NCBI GenBank assembly: GCA_016217875.1
Contig: JACRFN010000068.1
Location: 1-11,361, forward strand
Direction: 5' to 3'
DNA from: Candidatus Kerfeldbacteria bacterium
GTDB lineage: Bacteria > Patescibacteriota > Patescibacteriia > Veblenbacterales > UBA10138
DNA length: 11,361 nt
Under the pieces are notes generated by a model. The model was not told the origin of the DNA, searched no databases, and was given only the letters and a program-made list of their open reading frames with translations. Position numbers and translations under genes: made by a program. This document shows positions 7,158-11,361 of the stretch, piece after piece. Each line of letters begins with the position of its first letter. The first letter of the stretch is position 1.

Positions 7158-8651
7158 ATGAACCTTTTTCAGTTTATTATTCCGCGTGAAAATATATCTG
7201 GTTTATCTATTGAGCCCAAAGTTTTGCGGCTGGTTTACTTAACCGAAGCCTCGGGCAGCGCCAAAAAGGTACAGTCTACCAGTGAAGTAGAATTACCGGA
7301 TAGTGTTATAGAGCAGGGTTTATTAAAAAAGCCAAAAGTGTTAACCGCCGCCGCGGCTAAACTTTTAAAACAAGCTAAACCCAAACCTTTAAAATTTCCT
7401 TACGTCATAGCCTCGTTGCCCCAAGCTAACACTTATTCGCAACTCATTACCTTTCCACCCTTGCCAGAATACCGCTTAGCCGAGGCTGTCAGCGTCAATG
7501 CGGCTTTAACCTTACCTTTGAGCCTGTCTCAGGCTTATCTTGATTGGCAGGTAGTAGAAGAATTAACGGATAGGATAGTGGTATTAGTATCTTTGGCAGC
7601 TCGGACAATAGTGGATCCTTATATTCAAGCTCTTAAAGAAGCCGGCTTGCAGTTAATTGCTTTAGAAATGCCGTCCTTTAGTTTGGGTAGAGTATTCAAT
7701 TTACCCCCCGCGGGTATGAGCGTGTTGCTACGCGAAAGCATTGAGGGGTTATTAGCTGTAGCTTATAAAAATAATTTACCGCTTTTCGTGCGCCAGCAAA
7801 CGTGGGGCGAGTTAGGTTTTAACGGTAATAGTGGCGCTCCAGCCCTGGAGCAGGTGAGTGAGATTATGGGGCGAGAGATTCGTCGTTTGCGCGCCTATTT
7901 AACAGTCGAGCACCCAGCTTACGCTTGGCAGCCGGTGCAATTGCATACTGGCCGAGCTCAGGCACAAACCTTAGCTAAGTCCGTATCAGCCATAAGTGGT
8001 TCAGAGGTAAGATTAGCTACTAATATAATAAACGGGTTACCAAGTAATGAATGGTTGTCGGCCGCCGGCGCCGCCTGCCGCGGCCTTATTCCACGTAGCC
8101 AGGACTCTTTAAACAGTTTATTACCTGTCGGTACCGAATCTTTGTACGAACAGCAAAAGACTTTGTCATTTATCAGTACAGCCCGCACTATATCATTAGT
8201 AGTTTTAGGTTTATATTTAGCGGTTTATTTGGGCGTTTTCTTGTTACTGAATTGGATGAATATTGGTTTGGCGCGGCAAGTGGAACGACAGAGTAAATTG
8301 CCACTTTCTCCAGAAACAGCCGTCCTAGAGTATCAAGCGCGTGATTTTAATGCCCGTGTCAGTGAGCTTCAAATTTTACCGCCCCTACCCCAGGCTTTGC
8401 GTTCTCGGTACATCAAAGCCACCAGCGCATTGGCTACGGCCGGTATCAATTTTACCCATTTAACTATTCCTGAGGGCGAACCGGTAGTAATTAATATTCA
8501 GGCTACGGCTCAAACGCGAGAGAACTTAGTCAATTTTAAGCGTCGGCTTGAGGCCAGCTCAGGTGTGGGTAGTGTTCGTTTGCCCGTGGCTAATTTAGTC
8601 TTGAAAGAAAATATACCTTTTAGTGTGAATTTTACTTTGGATTTGCCATGA
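7158..8651 (+). CDS. PilM-PilN fusion, type IV pilus inner-membrane assembly protein
   Basis: 497 residues. The N-terminal part (about 10-310) follows the actin-like PilM layout, with an opening G-L-S-I-E-P-K-V-L-R-L-V strand and a late W-L-S-A-A-G-A-A-C-R-G-L segment matching the adenosine-side motif. The usual D-x-G of the first phosphate loop is replaced by S-I-E, and the second (V-L-L-R-E-S-I-E-G-L) also lacks it, so ATP binding may be lost. Residues 318-323 (L-N-S-L-L-P) resemble the N-terminal PilN peptide that docks on PilM. A transmembrane helix follows (about 345-367), then a PilN-like periplasmic domain (about 370-497). A single chain thus seems to combine cytoplasmic PilM with membrane PilN. 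The stop overlaps the PilO-like start by four bases (ATGA). No Shine-Dalgarno is seen. PilM is confident; the PilN half rests on topology, the L-L-P peptide and position. Confidence 0.8.
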   Translation: MNLFQFIIPRENISGLSIEPKVLRLVYLTEASGSAKKVQSTSEVELPDSVIEQGLLKKPKVLTAAAAKLLKQAKPKPLKFPYVIASLPQANTYSQLITFPPLPEYRLAEAVSVNAALTLPLSLSQAYLDWQVVEELTDRIVVLVSLAARTIVDPYIQALKEAGLQLIALEMPSFSLGRVFNLPPAGMSVLLRESIEGLLAVAYKNNLPLFVRQQTWGELGFNGNSGAPALEQVSEIMGREIRRLRAYLTVEHPAYAWQPVQLHTGRAQAQTLAKSVSAISGSEVRLATNIINGLPSNEWLSAAGAACRGLIPRSQDSLNSLLPVGTESLYEQQKTLSFISTARTISLVVLGLYLAVYLGVFLLLNWMNIGLARQVERQSKLPLSPETAVLEYQARDFNARVSELQILPPLPQALRSRYIKATSALATAGINFTHLTIPEGEPVVINIQATAQTRENLVNFKRRLEASSGVGSVRLPVANLVLKENIPFSVNFTLDLP

Positions 8652-9184
8652 CGGGATCTCAACGTTATTTAGCCATTCAAATCAGTTGGTTATTAGGCGG
8701 GCTAGTTATCGGCGGGCTAGTTTTGTCGTACTTGTCAGGTAGGCTTAATCGCATGTCTGATGAGATGTCAAAACAGCGCACTCTTATGGAAGTATTGACT
8801 ACGCGTGAGAATATTACCGCCTCTTTGCGCGCTGAAGCCCAAATTTTGGTGGATGATCTTAAAATTATAAGACAGGCCGTGCCGTCAAGCGATGATTTGA
8901 CGAGCGTGGTTTCCTCTTTGGAATCTGCGGCCGCGCAAAATAATTTAGTGCAGGTGTTGAATTTCGCTAGCCTTAGTGAGGGAGCGACAGGTATAGTACC
9001 ATTAGGCTTCCAGGCCAGTTTAACCGGCAATCTGGATAATTTTACAGCTTATTTGGGTAAATTAGAAAAATTGCCATACGTTATTCAAATACAAAATGTA
9101 GACTTGACCGGCGGCAGCCAAGGTTATGCGGCCCAAGGCCAGTTTCAACTATCAGGCAGGGTTTATGTTAGAAATTCTCCTTAA
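8648..9184 (+). CDS. pilO: PilO-like type IV pilus assembly protein
   Basis: 178 residues, with an ATGA overlap to the pilM/N stop. It has one N-terminal membrane helix (about residues 8-28), a helical and probably coiled-coil stretch (about 30-95), and a C-terminal alpha/beta domain with P-L-G-F-Q-A-S-L-T-G-N-L-D-N-F-T-A-Y-L and L-E-K-L-P-Y-V-I, close to the PilO pattern of a ferredoxin-like fold. PilO pairs with PilN in the inner membrane to form the alignment subcomplex that links the cytoplasmic motor to the pilus. Length is slightly short for PilO but normal for reduced genomes. Translational coupling with pilM/N fits 1:1 production. Confidence 0.8.
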   Translation: MTGSQRYLAIQISWLLGGLVIGGLVLSYLSGRLNRMSDEMSKQRTLMEVLTTRENITASLRAEAQILVDDLKIIRQAVPSSDDLTSVVSSLESAAAQNNLVQVLNFASLSEGATGIVPLGFQASLTGNLDNFTAYLGKLEKLPYVIQIQNVDLTGGSQGYAAQGQFQLSGRVYVRNSP

Positions 9185-9189
9185 AGATT

Positions 9190-9873
9190 ATGATAAAGTG
9201 GCACAATAAAATTTATTCAATTGTTTCAATGGTCATATTGGTCGCCATTGTGATAAGTGCGTTTTTGGTAGTGCGTTTTTTGGTAAGAGTGATTAACAAC
9301 TCTTTTATGGTAGACCAACAGGTTATAGCCAAACAAATGATCAGCTTTAATCGTTCGGCCTGGGAGCAAGTAAAGGCTCGGTTGTCCGGCCAGACGATTA
9401 GCACCCTCCAGCCAGCTCCGGTTCCGATACCGGAAATTCCAACCAACGAGAGTGCTACTAACACCAATACTAATCAGCCAGTTGTTACTGATAGCAAGCC
9501 AGCTCAAGTTCAGTCGGAGAGCAACCAGAACTCTAATGTTAATTTGCCTGCACCAGAGCCTGTTCCATCTCCTGTCCCGCCACCGCCGCCTGATCCGCGT
9601 AGTTTAAAACTCAAACTACTTAACGCCAGTGGAATTAAGGGTCGAGCGGCCGAAGTGAAAACTATTTTGGAGGCTAAGGGTTTTGTGACGCAAAGCATCG
9701 GTAACGCCACTATTAATAACGCGCCAGTTACCATACTGCAGCTTAAAGCAGATAAGGAAGCCTATTCTCAATTATTAAAAAACGCCCTGGCCTCAACTTA
9801 TCCAATCGCACGCCAGGAAACTTTACCAGCCAATTCAGATGTCGAAGCAGTTGTCTTGGTAGGTCGTAAATAG
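9190..9873 (+). CDS. Membrane-anchored protein with C-terminal LytR_C domain
   Basis: 227 residues, five bases after pilO. The N-terminal membrane helix (about 10-35) is followed by a short helical segment, a long Pro/Asn/Thr/Ser/Gln-rich linker (about 72-137, including a run of five prolines) and a compact alpha/beta domain (138-227). That domain opens L-K-L-K-L-L-N-A-S-G-I-K-G-R-A-A-E-V and continues L-E-A-K-G-F, the typical LytR_C (LytR/CpsA/Psr C-terminal) pattern. The catalytic LCP domain of LytR proteins is absent, so it is not a cell-wall glycopolymer ligase. The outward-facing small domain on a flexible stalk, in the position of pilP in pilMNOP operons, suggests a pilus or envelope connector role (inference). 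It ends the module; the next gene has its own promoter. Confidence 0.75.
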   Translation: MIKWHNKIYSIVSMVILVAIVISAFLVVRFLVRVINNSFMVDQQVIAKQMISFNRSAWEQVKARLSGQTISTLQPAPVPIPEIPTNESATNTNTNQPVVTDSKPAQVQSESNQNSNVNLPAPEPVPSPVPPPPPDPRSLKLKLLNASGIKGRAAEVKTILEAKGFVTQSIGNATINNAPVTILQLKADKEAYSQLLKNALASTYPIARQETLPANSDVEAVVLVGRK

Positions 9874-9945
9874 TCGCTAATTTTAGTTAAAGTTGTTTTG
9901 GGTGGTTATTTTTTCTTTTATCTTAGCCAAAAAATTTTCTAACCA

Positions 9946-9974
9946 TTGACTTGAACGAAATTAAAGGTTATAAT
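9946..9974 (+). promoter_or_regulatory. Sigma-70-type promoter for the ATP synthase genes
   Basis: TTGACT at 9946-9951 (5 of 6 to consensus), a 17-base spacer, and a perfect TATAAT at 9969-9974. Transcription would start near 9981, giving a leader of about 37 bases to the ATG at 10018. It lies in the 126-base AT-rich gap between the pilus module and the atp genes, so the two are probably transcribed separately, at least in part. Confidence 0.8.
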
Positions 9975-10017
9975 TGCTCCTCGAAGTTTAAGTGTTAAGT
10001 TGGCTCAAAAAAGTCAT

Positions 10018-10296
10018 ATGGCAGACAAGCCCTTATTACCTAATAGACCGCTTTTCCAAGCCCTCGCCCTGGCCTGGGATTTGGGCTATACCATTGCCAT
10101 TCCTTTGGTAGTTTTAGCGCTACTGGGGCGCCTGGCTGACCGGTACCTTAACACTTCGCCTTGGCTGCTGCTGACGGGCGTGCTGTTGTCGATTGTGGTT
10201 TCTAGCTGGCTCATAATTAAGAAAACAAAATACATCATGGCCGGAAGCGAGCGGGAGTCTGCCGCCTCGTCCAAGGGGGAGGAAATAAAGTCATGA
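10018..10296 (+). CDS. AtpI/AtpZ-like ATP synthase assembly protein
   Basis: 92 residues from the ATG at 10018; a TTG six codons upstream (10000) is also in frame, but it would leave a leader of only about 19 bases and has no better ribosome binding site. It has two membrane helices (about residues 20-39 and 49-67) joined by L-L-G-R-L-A-D-R-Y-L-N-T-S-P-W, the hallmark loop of the ATPase gene 1 (AtpI/AtpZ) family, and a charged C-terminal tail. The family helps c-ring assembly or Mg/Ca handling in F-type ATP synthase operons. It is followed immediately by subunit a, with an ATGA overlap. Family assignment is good; the exact role is uncertain. Confidence 0.75.
   Translation: MADKPLLPNRPLFQALALAWDLGYTIAIPLVVLALLGRLADRYLNTSPWLLLTGVLLSIVVSSWLIIKKTKYIMAGSERESAASSKGEEIKS
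10278..10282 (+). promoter_or_regulatory. Shine-Dalgarno site for subunit a
   Basis: GGAGG, inside a GGGGGAGGA run, ten bases before the ATG at 10293. It lies within the end of the AtpI-like gene and supports the overlapping start. Confidence 0.75.
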
Positions 10297-11039
10297 ACAT
10301 ATCTTTAGCCGCTGAGCCGTTGATTCAGCTGGGGCCACTCACCGTCACTAATTCATTGTTGGTGGCCTTGTTAGTGGGCCTGTTTTTTATAGCTCTGGCA
10401 GCTGTTTTCCAAAGCCTTAAACTTAAGCCGGTGCCGCACGGTTTGCAGAACTTGTTGGAAACAATCGTGGAGGGCGCGCTGCAGTTCATGGCCAGCGTGA
10501 CCGGCAGCCGGGAGCGGGCGCAACGCTTTTTCCCCTTGGTCGGTACTATTTTTTTCTTTGTGCTGTTGGCCAATTGGTTTGGCCTGTTTCCGGGCGTTGG
10601 CTCCGTGGGCTTGAAAGAAGTTCACAACGGCAGCACCGTCATCGTGCCGTTTTTGCGTTCGGCCTCAGCTGACCTTAACGGTACACTGGCCATCGCCTTG
10701 ATTTCCGTACTGGGCACGCAAATTTTTGGCATCGCCGCCATTGGTTTTTTCAAGCACGCCGGTAAGTACCTCAACTTTCACAACCCCATCCTCTTTTTTG
10801 TGGGCTTGTTGGAGATGGTATCGGAGGCCGCGCGGGTAGTGTCGTTCTCCTTCCGTCTGTTTGGCAATATTTTTGCCGGTGAAGTTTTGCTGATAGTAGT
10901 GTCGTCCTTGGTGCCTTATGTGGCCCCCTTGCCGTTTTTGTTTCTGGAGATTTTCGTCGGTTTTATCCAGGCACTGGTTTTCTCGCTTTTAACCCTGGTT
11001 TTCCTTACCACCGCTACGGTTGAGCATGCCGAGCACTAG
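10293..11039 (+). CDS. atpB: F-type ATP synthase subunit a
   Basis: 248 residues of the membrane proton-channel subunit. The essential arginine is present as Arg188 in S-F-S-F-R-L-F-G-N-I-F-A-G-E (E. coli Arg210). Glu197 matches E. coli Glu219, Glu219 sits where E. coli has His245, and Gln226 in F-I-Q-A-L-V-F matches Gln252. Earlier helices include about residues 20-41, 80-100 (F-F-F-V-L-L-A-N-W-F-G-L-F-P) and 131-152 after A-D-L-N-G-T-L-A. Length and motifs indicate an intact, functional protein. The start overlaps the upstream stop by four bases and has a strong Shine-Dalgarno. It works with the c-ring encoded next to couple ion flow to ATP synthesis or hydrolysis. Confidence 0.96.
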   Translation: MNISLAAEPLIQLGPLTVTNSLLVALLVGLFFIALAAVFQSLKLKPVPHGLQNLLETIVEGALQFMASVTGSRERAQRFFPLVGTIFFFVLLANWFGLFPGVGSVGLKEVHNGSTVIVPFLRSASADLNGTLAIALISVLGTQIFGIAAIGFFKHAGKYLNFHNPILFFVGLLEMVSEAARVVSFSFRLFGNIFAGEVLLIVVSSLVPYVAPLPFLFLEIFVGFIQALVFSLLTLVFLTTATVEHAEH

Positions 11040-11047
11040 GGGGTTGA

Positions 11048-11078
11048 CGTTCAGTTCTTTAAAATAAAGAATTGAACG
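11048..11078 (+). other. 14-bp hairpin between atpB and atpE
   Basis: CGTTCAGTTCTTTA at 11048-11061 pairs with TAAAGAATTGAACG at 11065-11078, with one G-U wobble and a three-base loop. It begins nine bases after the atpB stop. No run of T follows on either strand, so it does not look like a standard intrinsic terminator. It may stabilise or define an mRNA end and so adjust subunit c output relative to subunit a (inference). Confidence 0.65.
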
Positions 11079-11108
11079 CTAACTCCTTATAAACCTCGAT
11101 TAAGACTG

Positions 11109-11137
11109 ACGGCCTAAAAATAAAAAATTCTGGCCGT
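11109..11137 (+). other. Short inverted repeat in the atpE leader
   Basis: ACGGCC at 11109-11114 and GGCCGT at 11132-11137 enclose a 17-base, A/T-rich loop. A six-pair GC-rich stem is possible about 30 bases before the subunit c start. Weak by itself; noted because it follows another hairpin in the same 130-base gap. Confidence 0.35.
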
Positions 11138-11157
11138 GGCGGACTTAGCTCGAGTGA

Positions 11158-11162
11158 AAGGA
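11158..11162 (+). promoter_or_regulatory. Shine-Dalgarno site for subunit c
   Basis: AAGGA, in the context GAAAGGAAAC, seven bases before the ATG at 11170. It fixes that start codon. Confidence 0.7.
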
Positions 11163-11169
11163 AACTAAT

Positions 11170-11361
11170 ATGGCAGCAGAAGTCGAAGTAGTCAAAGCGG
11201 CCGTGGGTTTGGACGCCTCGGTTATCAAGGGTATAGCCGCAGGCGCCACCATCGCTATCGGCGGTATGGTGCCCGCTTTGGCCATTGGTAAGCTGGCGGG
11301 TAAGGCCATGGAGGCTATCGGTCGCAATCCCGAGGCTTCGGCCAAGGTTCAGACGGCCATG
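11170..11361 (+). CDS. atpE: F-type ATP synthase subunit c (3' partial)
   Basis: The first 64 codons; the window ends inside the gene. The visible part covers the N-terminal helix and polar loop: G-A-T-I-A-I-G-G-M-V-P-A-L-A-I-G-K-L-A-G-K-A-M-E then A-I-G-R-N-P-E-A, where R-N-P is the conserved loop that contacts the central stalk. The ion-binding carboxylate on the second helix lies beyond the window. Ile stands at the position aligned with Gln32 of sodium-type c subunits, as Ile28 does in E. coli, which hints at proton rather than sodium coupling. In the inner-helix glycine motif, two glycines appear as alanine (P-A-L-A-I-G). Confidence 0.93.
   Translation, partial: MAAEVEVVKAAVGLDASVIKGIAAGATIAIGGMVPALAIGKLAGKAMEAIGRNPEASAKVQTAM

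Noticed and set aside
9874..9945. Possible intrinsic terminator after the LytR_C gene
   Set aside because: T-rich tracts are present but no convincing GC-rich stem precedes them; the best pairings are four to five A/T-rich bases.
11044..11072. Possible promoter with TTGACG before atpE
   Set aside because: With a 17-base spacer the -10 would be AAGAAT, a weak match, and the region is better explained by the 14-bp hairpin. A TATAAA at 11088-11093 has no -35 at the right distance.

Overview
The window reads as a stretch of bacterial chromosome, most likely from a Patescibacteria (Candidate Phyla Radiation) organism. This is inference from four things: a very large secreted IPT/TIG-repeat protein beside type IV pilus (T4P) genes; prepilins with unusual leaders; a single-pass protein with a LytR_C domain; and an AtpI-AtpB-AtpE order for the F-type ATP synthase. 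TGA is used as a stop (atpI-like and pilM/N genes), so the code looks standard. All genes are on the plus strand and tightly packed, with no mobile element, RNA gene or CRISPR array.

Region 1 (1-5995) encodes two secreted surface proteins. The first is a protein of more than 1,500 residues whose 5' end lies outside the window. It holds about nine and a half IPT/TIG-like beta-sandwich units, one different inserted beta domain, two fibronectin-III-like domains and a C-terminal domain with a 'FIGQE' start. The second has a signal peptide and two more copies of the same FIGQE domain, then a separate C-terminal beta domain. Three copies of one unrecognised domain in two neighbouring genes is the clearest sign of a dedicated surface system here.

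Region 2 (5997-9873) is a T4P assembly module: a PilW/GspJ-like prepilin, a PilX-like pseudopilin, a PilM-PilN fusion, PilO, and a membrane-anchored LytR_C protein in the place where pilP stands in classical pilMNOP operons. Genes are separated by 1 to 98 bases or overlap by 4, so a single transcript running on from region 1 is plausible. I infer that the two large secreted proteins are pilus-associated adhesins. DNA with a 7-bp period occurs in both prepilin leader regions and in the gap before pilM/N. The most regular array is five perfect copies of AAGTCCG just inside the PilX-like gene, where a gain or loss of one unit would shift the frame.

Region 3 (about 9946-11361) starts with a near-consensus sigma-70 promoter and encodes an AtpI/AtpZ-like protein, ATP synthase subunit a, and the first 64 codons of subunit c. 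A 14-bp hairpin lies between the subunit a and c genes. Base and codon use differ between regions: the surface and atp genes are GC-richer, while pilM/N, pilO and the LytR_C gene are rich in TTA and other AT-ending codons. atpB and atpE have clear Shine-Dalgarno sequences; the pilus genes do not.
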